In this document: positions 43,965 to 51,980 of the stretch, one piece after another
How the letters are laid out: the number at the start of each line of letters is the position of its first letter
Numbering within the stretch: the stretch's first letter is position 1
Assembly: GCA_016706685.1 (NCBI GenBank)
Contig: JADJJE010000001.1
Coordinates: 372,001-436,000, forward strand
Origin: Sandaracinaceae bacterium
Lineage (GTDB): Bacteria; Myxococcota_A; Polyangia; Polyangiales; Houyiibacteriaceae
Direction: 5' to 3'
Length of the DNA: 64,000 nucleotides
Position numbers and translations under genes: made by a program
Notes under the pieces: generated by a model
Database searches by the model: none
What the model was told of the DNA's origin: nothing
What the model saw: the letters and a program-made list of their open reading frames with translations, nothing else

Positions 43965-43996
43965 GGGCTATAGCCCGCTCCCGCGACCCTGCGCAA
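43965..43996 (-). promoter_or_regulatory. Promoter-like element of the ketosynthase arm, with a 12-bp palindrome
   Basis: TTGCGC (43996-43991), 18 bases, TATAGC (43972-43967) on the minus strand, within the perfect palindrome GGGCTATAGCCC (43965-43976). Only 9 bases separate the -10-like hexamer from the ATG, so the transcript could be nearly leaderless. The palindrome may be a regulator site. Confidence 0.4.
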
Positions 43997-44032
43997 GCAC
44001 GCATGCCCTGGCCACGCGGTCGGTTTTCGACT

Positions 44033-44050
44033 GGCCGAACGGCCTTTTTT
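44033..44050 (+). terminator. Terminator-like hairpin in the divergent region
   Basis: GGCC-GAAC-GGCC followed by six T (44033-44050) reads as a small intrinsic terminator on the plus strand, upstream of the FAAL promoter. It would block transcription entering from the left, or end a short leader transcript. The stem has only four base pairs. Confidence 0.35.
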
Positions 44051-44088
44051 CAAGGGGTTCCCGCGATCGCTCGGTGACCACGGTCCGC

Positions 44089-44118
44089 TTGACAGCCCGC
44101 GCGCCGGCACCCTATGAC
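44089..44118 (+). promoter_or_regulatory. Sigma-70-like promoter of the FAAL arm
   Basis: TTGACA (44089-44094), 18 bases, TATGAC (44113-44118). The ATG of the FAAL gene is only 8 bases beyond the -10, implying a very short or no leader. Confidence 0.55.
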
Positions 44119-44126
44119 GGCCCACC

Positions 44127-45830
44127 ATGCAGCTGGACCGCACGCTCACGCTCGTCACCGCGCTGGCCCGCCTCCCGCGGGGAGACGCGCGCGGCTTCAC
44201 GTTCATCGGGCGCGACCGCACGGAGCGCTACTACCCCTACGAGAAGATGGAGGCCGAGGCGCTGCGTCGCGCGGCCAAGCTCGCCGAGCTTGGACTGCAG
44301 AAGGGCGACCGTGTGGCCCTGGTGCTGCCCGAGCCCCACGAGTTCGTGCTCACGTTCCTGGGCGCGGTCTTCGCGGGCGTGGTCCCGGTGCCCATCTTCC
44401 CGCGCGCCAGCTTCAAGAACGCAGACTCCTACGTGGACGTGCTGGCCCACATCATCCGCACGTCCAGCGCCCGCGTGGTGTTCTGCATGGATGCCAACCT
44501 GAGCGTGGTGGAGCGCGTGCGCGAGCACGACTGCGGCAACCCGACCATCGTGGACGTCACACACGCCTTCGAGGGTGAGCCCTCGCCGCCCGCAGGCTGG
44601 GCCCCGCCCGCGCTCACGCACGAAGACATCTGCTTCCTGCAGTTCACCAGCGGCAGCACCAACAAGCCGAAAGGCGTGGTGGTCACGCACGGCAACCTGG
44701 TGGCGAACACCCAGTCGTTCATGAACGAGCACGGGCTGCAGCGAAACGACAGCGACATCGCCGTCAGCTGGCTGCCGCTCTACCACGACATGGGGCTCAT
44801 CGGCTTCGTGCTGGCCACGCTGCTGTGGGACATCCCTCCGGTCATCCTGCCCACCGAGCTGTTCGCGCGCGCGCCGGGACTGTGGCTCGAGACCATCAGC
44901 CGCATGGGGGGCACCATCACCTACGCGCCCAACTTCGCGTTCGACTTGGTGGTGAAGCGCACCAAGGACAAGGACCTGGCCGCGCTGGACCTCAGCAAGC
45001 TGCGCGTGGTGGGCAGCGGCGCCGAGCCCATTCGCCCGAAGACGCTGCGGGCCTTCGCCGAGCGGTTTGCCCCGGCGGGCTTCAAGTCGTCGGCGTTCTT
45101 GCCCAGCTACGGCATGGCCGAGAGCACGCTGGCCATCACCTTCCACCCCTGTGGAACCGAGATGGTGGTGGACTGCGTGGACGCCGCGGCCATGCGGCAG
45201 GGCCTGGCCACAGCGGCCGCGGCCGGCGCGAGCGCGGAAGACCCGAGCGTGCTCGAGCTGATGAGCTGCGGCGTACCCTTCCCCGGCCACGAGCTGCGCA
45301 TCGTGAACGAGGCCGGCGAGGCGCTGCCCGAGCGCGTGGTGGGCCAGGTGGTGGCGCGCGGTCCCAGCGTGACGCCCGGCTACTTCGAGAACGAGGACGC
45401 CACGCGCGAGGCGCTGGTGGACGGCTGGCTGCAGACGGGAGACCTCGGCTACGTGGCGGAGGGCAACCTCTACATCTGCGGGCGCCTCAAGGACCTGATC
45501 ATCATTCGCGGCGCCAACCACTACCCGCAGGACATCGAGTGGTCCATCGGCGAGCTTCCCGGTGTGCGCCGCGGCAACGTGTTCGCCTTCTCGGTAGACG
45601 TGGACGGCCAGGAGGCGCTGGTCATCGCGGCCGAGGCCAACCGCGGCGACGCCGCCGAGCTGCGCGAGCAGATCAAGCGCCGCGTGAGCGAGGAGTTCGG
45701 CCTGGTGCCGGCGCACATCGCCATCGTGCCCCTGGGCGAGCTGCCCAAGACCAGCAGCGGCAAGGCTCAGCGCCGCAAGACCAAGCAGCTGTACGAAGCT
45801 GGCGAGTTGCCCCAGCACGACGCAGAATAG
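44127..45830 (+). CDS. Fatty acyl-AMP ligase (FAAL)
   Basis: A 567-residue adenylate-forming enzyme of the FAAL/FadD32 type, which activates fatty acids and passes them to an ACP instead of CoA. LQFTSGSTNKPKGVVVTHGNL (A3) and SWLPLYHDMGLIG (the FAAL-typical D-M-G-L segment), PSYGMAESTLAITF (A5), GWLQTGDLGYVAEGNLYICGRLKDLIIIRGANHYPQDIE (A7-A8) and LPKTSSGKAQRRKTK with the C-terminal Lys are present. It is followed by an ACP gene 51 bases downstream, which is its likely acceptor. No CoA-selective feature is seen. Confidence 0.92.
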   Translation: MQLDRTLTLVTALARLPRGDARGFTFIGRDRTERYYPYEKMEAEALRRAAKLAELGLQKGDRVALVLPEPHEFVLTFLGAVFAGVVPVPIFPRASFKNADSYVDVLAHIIRTSSARVVFCMDANLSVVERVREHDCGNPTIVDVTHAFEGEPSPPAGWAPPALTHEDICFLQFTSGSTNKPKGVVVTHGNLVANTQSFMNEHGLQRNDSDIAVSWLPLYHDMGLIGFVLATLLWDIPPVILPTELFARAPGLWLETISRMGGTITYAPNFAFDLVVKRTKDKDLAALDLSKLRVVGSGAEPIRPKTLRAFAERFAPAGFKSSAFLPSYGMAESTLAITFHPCGTEMVVDCVDAAAMRQGLATAAAAGASAEDPSVLELMSCGVPFPGHELRIVNEAGEALPERVVGQVVARGPSVTPGYFENEDATREALVDGWLQTGDLGYVAEGNLYICGRLKDLIIIRGANHYPQDIEWSIGELPGVRRGNVFAFSVDVDGQEALVIAAEANRGDAAELREQIKRRVSEEFGLVPAHIAIVPLGELPKTSSGKAQRRKTKQLYEAGELPQHDAE

Positions 45831-45881
45831 CGGCCGAGCGGCGCGAGACGCACCGATCCCCCTCAGGAGAGCGACCAAGAC

Positions 45882-46115
45882 ATGTCCCAGGAACTCAAAG
45901 AATCCCTGCGCGAGATCATCGCGGAAGTCGCCGAGATCGACGAAGTGCCCGATGAGGCCAAGTTCGCGGACCTGGGGATCGACAGCATGATGGCCATCGA
46001 GATCGTGGCCGACGTGGAGCGCAAGTACGGCATCAGCATGCCCGAGAGCGAGCTGCAGGAGCTGGTCTCGCTGAACGCGGTCTACGACAAGGTCCGCGCC
46101 AAGCTCGCGGCCTGA
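45882..46115 (+). CDS. Acyl carrier protein
   Basis: A 77-residue acidic helical protein with the phosphopantetheine site Ser35 in LGIDSMMAIEIVADVE. The Met-Met after Ser and the acidic helix 2 are typical of type II ACPs. It lies between FAAL and thioesterase genes and overlaps the latter by one base (TGATG). It probably carries the acyl chain for the ketosynthases and oxoamine synthase of the divergent arm. Confidence 0.92.
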   Translation: MSQELKESLREIIAEVAEIDEVPDEAKFADLGIDSMMAIEIVADVERKYGISMPESELQELVSLNAVYDKVRAKLAA

Positions 46116-46534
46116 TGAGCGCCACCGACACGGCCGCTCCGGCGCCGCACATCTACCGGCTGCGCACGGGCTATGGGGACACCGACCAGAGCGGTGTCAT
46201 CCACCACGCCGTGTACATGCGCTACCTCGAAGACGCCCGCGCCGACTACCTGCGGGCCCGTGGGCTGAACTTCGCGGACCTCGAGCAGCGCCAGCGCATC
46301 GGCATGGCCGTGGCGCGCGCCACCATGCGCTTCTTGCGACCGGCGCGCTTCGACGACCTGCTGGACATCGAGGTGCGGGTGGAGACGCAGCGCGCGACCA
46401 TGCTCTTCGACTACCGCGTGCTGTGCGGCGACACGCTGTTGCTGGAAGCCCAGCTCACGCTGGCGTGCATCGACATCGACAAGATGCGCGCCATTCGGCT
46501 GCCCCCCGAAGTGGCCGCCGCCTGCCGGCCCTGA
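46115..46534 (+). CDS. Hotdog-fold acyl thioesterase (4HBT/YbgC type)
   Basis: A 139-residue hotdog protein: YGDTDQSGVIHHAVYMRYLEDAR near residues 20-42 with the catalytic Asp24 and the G-V-x-H-H-A-V-Y signature. It hydrolyses or transfers acyl groups from CoA or ACP, here perhaps for release or proofreading of stalled chains. Coupled to the ACP by overlapping stop and start. It ends 28 bases before the convergent lipoprotein stop. Confidence 0.88.
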   Translation: MSATDTAAPAPHIYRLRTGYGDTDQSGVIHHAVYMRYLEDARADYLRARGLNFADLEQRQRIGMAVARATMRFLRPARFDDLLDIEVRVETQRATMLFDYRVLCGDTLLLEAQLTLACIDIDKMRAIRLPPEVAAACRP

Positions 46535-46562
46535 GCGCGCGCCAGCTGGGGGCGCCGTGTGG

Positions 46563-47075
46563 TCAGTTTCCGAAGGTGAACTGAAACTGACAGGTGGCGG
46601 TGGTGGAGGCCTGCAGCACTCCCGCGCGAACGCAGGCGGCGTCGGGGCCGCTGGTGTTGATGGCCATGACGCGGCCGCTCTCGAAGACGACCGACAGCTG
46701 GGTGTCGGCGCGCTGGGTGCAGCTGGCCGTGCTGGCAGCGACGGCCTGGACCACGGGCATCATGGGGAAGGCACCGCAGGTGGACGAGACGAACCGGACC
46801 GTGGTGCCGTCCACCGAGAGTTCATCCATCGTGGCCCGCCACGACGCCGGTGGCGTGGGCACGGGGAGCTCCGGGACGGCCGCCTCGGGCGCGGCTTCGG
46901 CTGCGGGCGCAGCTTCGGGCTCAGCGGCCGCAGAGTTGGCGGCGACCTCCGGCGCTGCGCCCTCGGGGCTGGCGCTCGCTGCCGGGGCAGCCGCTTCGGT
47001 GGCCTCGCCACCACACGCGCTCAACAGCGCGGCCATGAGAGTGAGGGCGACGACCAGGCGGTGCGGAGCAGTCAT
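46563..47075 (-). CDS. Ala/Glu/Pro-rich lipoprotein of unknown function
   Basis: A 170-residue lipoprotein (LVVALTLMAALLSAC). A long low-complexity stretch of Ala, Glu, Pro and Ser (about 25-80) is followed by a compact domain with several Cys (SSTCGAFPMM, TASCTQRAD, AACVRAG, TCQFQF). Start at 47075 (MTAPHRL) overlaps the preceding gene by 4 bases. It is the last gene of the VTC operon. Family not recognised. Confidence 0.6.
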   Translation of the reverse strand: MTAPHRLVVALTLMAALLSACGGEATEAAAPAASASPEGAAPEVAANSAAAEPEAAPAAEAAPEAAVPELPVPTPPASWRATMDELSVDGTTVRFVSSTCGAFPMMPVVQAVAASTASCTQRADTQLSVVFESGRVMAINTSGPDAACVRAGVLQASTTATCQFQFTFGN

Positions 47076-47527
47076 TGGCGCAGGGTACCCGAAGCGGAGG
47101 GCAACTCCACCTGGATGACCTGACCCTCGCCGAAGCGGCATCCGTCGGGCAGCCGAAAGCGCAGTGGGGTGCCGTGGGCGAAACCGGCGACGCCCACGAG
47201 CTGGGGCGGGAGCGCTTCCACCGAAGCCTCGAGGGCACCATCCACCAAGGTGGCCTCGCAGCGCACTCCGTCAGCGTCCGACACTGCAGCGCGAGCTCCG
47301 GGCCGCACCAAGCGCGGCGCGTTGCGCTGAGCGCCGAGGTAGGCGCGCACTTCACCGCCTGCCCCTACGGCCGACAAGCGCAGCGACCCGCCACGCTGCC
47401 ACTCGAGCGCCACGAGCCCGAGCGCCGATGCCACCAGCACCACCAGCGGCAGCCAGCTGGCCACGCCCCGTGCGCCCACTCGAGGTGCACCGGCCAGCTC
47501 GGGCAGCCCGCGGCGATCAGTACTCAA
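47072..47527 (-). CDS. Small single-pass membrane protein
   Basis: A 151-residue protein with one N-terminal transmembrane segment (SWLPLVVLVASALGLVALEW) and a beta-rich periplasmic part (GARAAVSDADGVRCEATLVDGALEASVEALPPQLVGVAGF). Start by TTG at 47527, supported by GGAGG upstream; it overlaps the DUF4956 stop by 11 bases. GTG codons further in remain possible. The periplasmic part vaguely resembles a barrel-sandwich (HlyD-like) domain, but not enough to name it. Confidence 0.5.
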   Translation of the reverse strand: MSTDRRGLPELAGAPRVGARGVASWLPLVVLVASALGLVALEWQRGGSLRLSAVGAGGEVRAYLGAQRNAPRLVRPGARAAVSDADGVRCEATLVDGALEASVEALPPQLVGVAGFAHGTPLRFRLPDGCRFGEGQVIQVELPSASGTLRQ

Positions 47528-48203
47528 GGCTCGCCTCCTCCAGCAGCAGACGCGCGTCGCGCACGTCCAGCTCGGTGCGCAGAGCGGCCATCAGGGGCGC
47601 CTGACCCGCAGCCTTGAGCTTGATCTGGTAGGTGTACTCCACCACGCCACCCTGGGCGATCTCGGCCACGCTCAAGGCCGTGCTGCGGGCGCAATGCGTG
47701 GCCAGCAGCGCCGGCAAGCGGGACTCTCGCTCGTCGCCTGCCCCGATGCTGAAGCGCAGCACGCCGTCGTACTCGCGCTGCGACGCGAAGCTCGAGTAGT
47801 GCAGGTAGACCGAGACCAGCGCGAACGCGACGGTGCCCACCACCGCGACCGGCAGCGCGTCGATGCCGCAGGCCACGCCGGTGGACGCCGCGCCCAGCAG
47901 GAAGACCAGGTCACGCGGGGCCTTCAGGTTGGCGCGGAAGCGGATGATGGAGAGCACGCCCAACAGGCCGAGACCGGCGTACAGCGAGCGCCCGATGGCC
48001 ATGACGAAGGTGGAGGCCGCCAGGCTGGTGAGCACGATGGTGTGCGCGAAGCCGCGCGCGTAGCTGACGCCCGTGTAGGTGCGCTCGTAGGCGAACGCCA
48101 GCACCTGACCGAACACGAAGGCGGCGAGCACACCGCGCAGGGCGTCGGTGAAGCTGACCCCGGCGCTCCCGGAGCCGGTGGCCCACAGCAAGGCCTCAGG
48201 CAT
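47517..48203 (-). CDS. DUF4956 membrane protein
   Basis: A 228-residue protein with N-terminal transmembrane helices (VLAAFVFGQVLAFAYE, HTIVLTSLAASTFVMAIG, LGLLGVLSIIRFRANLKAPRDLVFLLGAASTGVACGI) and a soluble C-terminal domain. The R-F-R-A-N-L-K-x-P-R-D segment is the DUF4956 hallmark. Family members commonly sit next to VTC-domain genes, as here (8-base overlap), suggesting a membrane partner for polyphosphate synthesis. The start is MPEALLW at 48203. Confidence 0.87.
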   Translation of the reverse strand: MPEALLWATGSGSAGVSFTDALRGVLAAFVFGQVLAFAYERTYTGVSYARGFAHTIVLTSLAASTFVMAIGRSLYAGLGLLGVLSIIRFRANLKAPRDLVFLLGAASTGVACGIDALPVAVVGTVAFALVSVYLHYSSFASQREYDGVLRFSIGAGDERESRLPALLATHCARSTALSVAEIAQGGVVEYTYQIKLKAAGQAPLMAALRTELDVRDARLLLEEASLEY

Positions 48204-48993
48204 AGGTGCTGCTCCACGTGGGGCGCGCGAACGAGCGCTGGGCGAACGTGTCCATGGCCTGGCTGTACTTGGAGAAGCCTGTGGACGAAAGCTGAAAGGC
48301 GCGCACCAACCTGGCCATCCACTCGGGCACCAGGCGCTCGCACTTGAGCTCGAGCAGCACGGGACTGAGCATGCCGCCTCCACCCGCCCAACCGGACGCG
48401 TGGCCGCCATCGAGGCGAAAGGCCCGCTGCTCGTCGAAGTCGAGCGAGAACTGGCGCGTGGGATACGCCATCAGGTCGCGGTCGAAGGTGACACGCGCAT
48501 AGGCGTCAACATGGCTGACGAACGCCTCGCGCCGATAGCGGAGAATGGCGGCGGGCTCGCAGCTCTTGCGGACCATCACGTAGGCAAAGCGCTCGAGGCG
48601 CTCGCGCCGCTCGGCCGCGACGGCGTCTTCGGAGGGCGGCGGCACGTCACGCCCCAGCGCCTCGGTCACCCAGTCGGCTCCGGCGAGGACGCGGGTCTTG
48701 CGGACCAGCACGCCCGTCTTGCGCTTGAGTTCCAACGTGACCGGCTCACCGGGCGCGAAGTCTCCATAGGCGCGCGCGCGCAGCTTCACGCGGTCGTGGT
48801 CGCGACGCAGCTTGGCTTGATGGAACTCACGGCTGCGCGTGTCGAAGTACAGCGTGCGCAGGGTGTACGGCCCGCTGGTGTTCTCGTCTGGGTGGCAGAA
48901 CGGCGCGATCGCCAGCGTCAGCGCTCGGGCGGTGGCCTCGGACACCAGGAACTTCTGCTCGAGGCGAGCGGGAATGCGCGTGGCGTCGCTCAT
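48196..48993 (-). CDS. VTC-domain protein (probable polyphosphate polymerase)
   Basis: A 265-residue member of the VTC/CYTH superfamily (inorganic-phosphate polymers). It has RLEQKFLVSE near 7-16, YTLRTLYFDTRSREFHQAKLR, RVKLRARAYGDFAPGEPVTLELKRKTGVLVRKTR (basic tunnel residues) and LELKCERLVPEWM. In yeast VTC and its bacterial relatives the domain makes polyphosphate from ATP. The neighbour DUF4956 gene and membrane proteins around support a membrane-linked complex. The start is ATG 48993, overlapping the SurA-like gene by 4 bases. Confidence 0.85.
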   Translation of the reverse strand: MSDATRIPARLEQKFLVSEATARALTLAIAPFCHPDENTSGPYTLRTLYFDTRSREFHQAKLRRDHDRVKLRARAYGDFAPGEPVTLELKRKTGVLVRKTRVLAGADWVTEALGRDVPPPSEDAVAAERRERLERFAYVMVRKSCEPAAILRYRREAFVSHVDAYARVTFDRDLMAYPTRQFSLDFDEQRAFRLDGGHASGWAGGGGMLSPVLLELKCERLVPEWMARLVRAFQLSSTGFSKYSQAMDTFAQRSFARPTWSSTYA

Positions 48994-49712
48994 GCTGTCT
49001 CGGGCTGGAAGTCCGCGTGGACGCGCACCGTGACGCGGTCGCGGAGCGTGCCCACCCAGCGGGCAACGGCGATCTCCAGCTTGGCCTGCATCAGGAACGC
49101 GCGCAGCGGCTCGCGAACGTCCTCGAGCGGGCGGTCCACGAAGGGGTGGCGACCACCCTCGTAGACGCGCTCCACCTCGGCATCCGAGGGCAGGCTGGCG
49201 TCGAGGTTGGCCACCAAGAAGACCGCCACGCTGGCGCGTCGCTGTGCGGCGGCATCCACCTCGGCCGCGTCGGCGCCGAGCGCGGCCAGCAGCTCACCCA
49301 GGCGCATGGGCCCACCGGCGAGCGTGGTCAGGCGTGCTCGCTCCCGCGCGACGTCGCGCTCGGTGGGCGCGCCAATCTGCACGCGCGCGGCCTCCATGGC
49401 GATGAGCGTCTCGCCGATGAGCTCGTCCAAGGTGGCGATCTGGAGGTCGAGGGGCAGCGGCCCGAGCGGCAGCGCGCCCTCTTCTTCACGCCCGGCAAGG
49501 CGCATACGGGCGCGCAGGTCCACGTCGCTGCGGAGGATGATGGTCTGCGTGGAGCCTATCTCGCCCACCACCGCGGCGATGCCGTCCACGCGGTGCACCG
49601 CGGGCTGCGCATGCACCCGGGCCTGGCCCACCAGGAGCAGCGACGAACACCCCAGCGCCAGTTGCGCCAGCTGCCACCACCGCAGACCTGCTGGGAGGCC
49701 GTCGTGAGCCAC
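48990..49712 (-). CDS. SurA N-domain-like periplasmic protein
   Basis: A 240-residue protein. A hydrophobic signal-type stretch (LAQLALGCSSLLLVGQARVHAQ) precedes AVHRVDGIAAVVGEIGSTQTIILRSDVDLRARM, the pattern of the SurA_N chaperone domain (D-x-I-x-A-V-V-x-x-x-x-I-x-x-S-D-V). No rotamase domain follows, so it would be a chaperone-only version. The GTG at 49712 is supported by GGAGG 10 bases before and lies 5 bases after the UPF0158 stop. Perhaps it helps fold the secreted products of the operon. Confidence 0.65.
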   Translation of the reverse strand: MAHDGLPAGLRWWQLAQLALGCSSLLLVGQARVHAQPAVHRVDGIAAVVGEIGSTQTIILRSDVDLRARMRLAGREEEGALPLGPLPLDLQIATLDELIGETLIAMEAARVQIGAPTERDVARERARLTTLAGGPMRLGELLAALGADAAEVDAAAQRRASVAVFLVANLDASLPSDAEVERVYEGGRHPFVDRPLEDVREPLRAFLMQAKLEIAVARWVGTLRDRVTVRVHADFQPETA

Positions 49713-49717
49713 GCCCG

Positions 49718-50419
49718 TCAGTCCTCCGAGGGCGCGCGCTCTGGGCGCGTGCCGGCGTCGGCGCCGCGGGGGCGCTGGCCTCGGCGGGAGATCAGGAACG
49801 CGGCAAACGCCTGGACCATCTCGGCCTCCTGAGGCGAGAGCGCGGCGAGGGTGGCCGCCAGCTGTCCCTGCGCAGGCTCGTCGCTGTTCGCCACGCCTGC
49901 CGCGGGTGTTGGTGCCTGCACGACGGGCATCGGCATGTCTCCCCACCCTGGGGGTGGCTCGTTGGAGGTGCGCCAGGCTGGCCGCTCTGCGGCGGTGATG
50001 CCGTGCGTGGTGAGCCACGCCTCCATGCACGAGCGCAGCCGCTCGGAGCGGAACGTGAACCAGCGCTCGCGGTCCACGGGGTGGCCCATGAGGGCGTCCT
50101 TGAAGCGGCGGAAGGCCCCCTTGCCATCGATGGCGGCCAACAGGTTGTGACGCAGGTCGAGGTCGTCCACCGTGGCGATGAAGCGCTCCATCCAGCGGTA
50201 CTGCTCGCGCGAGGACACGGGGTCGATGCGCAGGTAGATGGGGTCTGCGATGACGCGCGCGTGCATGGACGGGTCGGCCACGCCATCCACGATGCGCAGC
50301 ACCTCGCCCGTCTCGAGCTGCAGGTAGCTGTGCACCTCGGGGGAGTTGTTCTCGAACGCGTCTTCGAGTGCTTCCCAAGCGACGGGCACCGGAGGGCTGT
50401 TCACTTCGGGCTCTGTCAC
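49718..50419 (-). CDS. UPF0158 family protein
   Basis: A 233-residue soluble protein. Residues ~12-160 match UPF0158: AFENNSPEVHSYLQLETGEV, YLRIDPVSSREQYRWMERFIATV, DGKGAFRRFKDALMGHPVDRERWF. The remaining C-terminal part is Pro/Ala-rich and ends in a charged tail. Function unknown. The GTG start overlaps the glycerol kinase stop by 4 bases. Confidence 0.8.
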   Translation of the reverse strand: MTEPEVNSPPVPVAWEALEDAFENNSPEVHSYLQLETGEVLRIVDGVADPSMHARVIADPIYLRIDPVSSREQYRWMERFIATVDDLDLRHNLLAAIDGKGAFRRFKDALMGHPVDRERWFTFRSERLRSCMEAWLTTHGITAAERPAWRTSNEPPPGWGDMPMPVVQAPTPAAGVANSDEPAQGQLAATLAALSPQEAEMVQAFAAFLISRRGQRPRGADAGTRPERAPSED

Positions 50420-51914
50420 GACGCACCTCGGTCACTGCGCGCGCGTCGGACGGCACTCTGCCACCGCGCGTCGCGCTCTGTTCTCTCTTCGGACGACATG
50501 CTGGGCTCGAAGCTGCGCTCGACGGCGTGCGCGGCTCGGATGGCGTCCAGGTTGGCGAAGACGCCCACACCGAGGCCAGCGAGATAGGCGGCGCCCAGGG
50601 CGGTGGTGTCCGTCATGGCGGGGCGGTCCACGGGGGCGTTCACCATGTCGCACTGGAACTGCATGAGCAGGTCGTTGCTGCACGCGCCGCCGTCCACGCG
50701 CAGGCGCCCGAGACGCGCGCCCGCGTCCTGCTCCATGGCGCGGACCAGATCCATGATTTGGTAGGCGATGCCGTCCAGCGTGGCGCGACAGAGGTGCGCC
50801 ACGTTGGTGTCCCGCGTGAGGCCGTAGATGAGACCACGCGCGTGGGGGTCCCAGTGCGGCGCCCCGAGGCCAGCCAGCGCGGGCACGAACACCACGTCGC
50901 CAGCGCTCTCCACCTCACGCGCGCGCGCCTCGATCTCGGAGGCGTGCTTGATGACGCCGAGGCCGTCGCGCAGCCACTGCACGGCGGCGCCCGCGATGAA
51001 CGCGCTGCCCTCGAGCGCGTAGAAGGTCTCGTCGCCCAGGCGCCACGCCACTGTGGTGAGCAGCCCGTGGTGCGAGGGGACCGGCGTCTTGCCGGTGTTC
51101 ATCAGGATGAAGGCGCCCGTGCCGTAGGTGCACTTGGCGTCCCCCGTCTCGAAGCACGTCTGCCCGAACAGCGCGGCCTGCTGGTCGCCGGCCATGCCCG
51201 CGATGGGGATGCCGTCTGGCATGGCGGGCACGCCCTTGGTGACGCCGTACACCTCGGAGCACGAGCGCACCTCGGGCAGCATGTTCATGGGCACGTTCAG
51301 CAGCGCCGCGAGTTCCGGGTCCCACGCCCCACGGTGAATATCGAAGAGCAACGTGCGCGAGGCGTTGGTGGCGTCGGTGACGTGTACCTCGCCGCCCGTG
51401 AGCCGGTTCACCAGCCAGCTGTCGATGGTGCCGAACGCGAGCTCCCGGCCTCGGCGCGCGCGCGGGCACCCGGCACGCTGTCGAGGATGCGCGCCACCTT
51501 GGTGCCGCTGAAGTACGGGTCCAACACGAGGCCCGTGCGCTCGCGAAAGAGCGGCAGGTGGCCTGCGTCACGCAGCGCCTCGCAGGCGTCGGCGGTGCGC
51601 CGGTCTTGCCAGACGATGGCACGATGGATGGGCTGGCCGGTGGCGCGGTCCCACACCACGGTGGTCTCGCGCTGGTTGGTGATGCCGATGGCGCGGCAGT
51701 CGTGGCCCTGCACCTCGGCGCGGGCCAGCGCCTCGGCGGAGGCTTCGGTGACGCTCCGCCAGATCTCGGCGAGGTCGTGCTCCACCCAGCCCGGCTTGGG
51801 GTAGTGCTGTGCGAATTCACGGTTGGCGCGCCCGAGGACGCGCGCGTCCTCCGACAATACGACCACCGTCGACCCGGTCGTGCCCTGGTCGATGGATAGA
51901 ATGAAGCCCGACAT
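50416..51914 (-). pseudogene. glpK: Glycerol kinase, interrupted by a one-base frameshift
   Basis: The N-terminal ~155 residues (FILSIDQGTTGSTVVVLSED, ITNQRETTVVWDRATGQPIH, YFSGTKVARILD) and the C-terminal ~345 (TNASRTLLFDIHRGAWDPELAALL, GDQQAALFGQTCFE, YGTGAFILMNTG, LDGIAYQIMDLVRAM) are in different frames. The switch is at the C run 51444-51446. One more base in that run restores EAGELAFGTIDSWLVNRLTGG. The restored protein is ~499 residues, the normal length of GlpK, which phosphorylates glycerol. Likely a sequencing error. It is the first gene of the operon containing UPF0158, SurA-like, VTC and DUF4956. Confidence 0.88.
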
Positions 51915-51980
51915 AATAAGCGGGAAGCCTAGCAGGCCGAGAGCGAATGCGGAACCGCTCTCGGCACTACCTTCGTGGCC

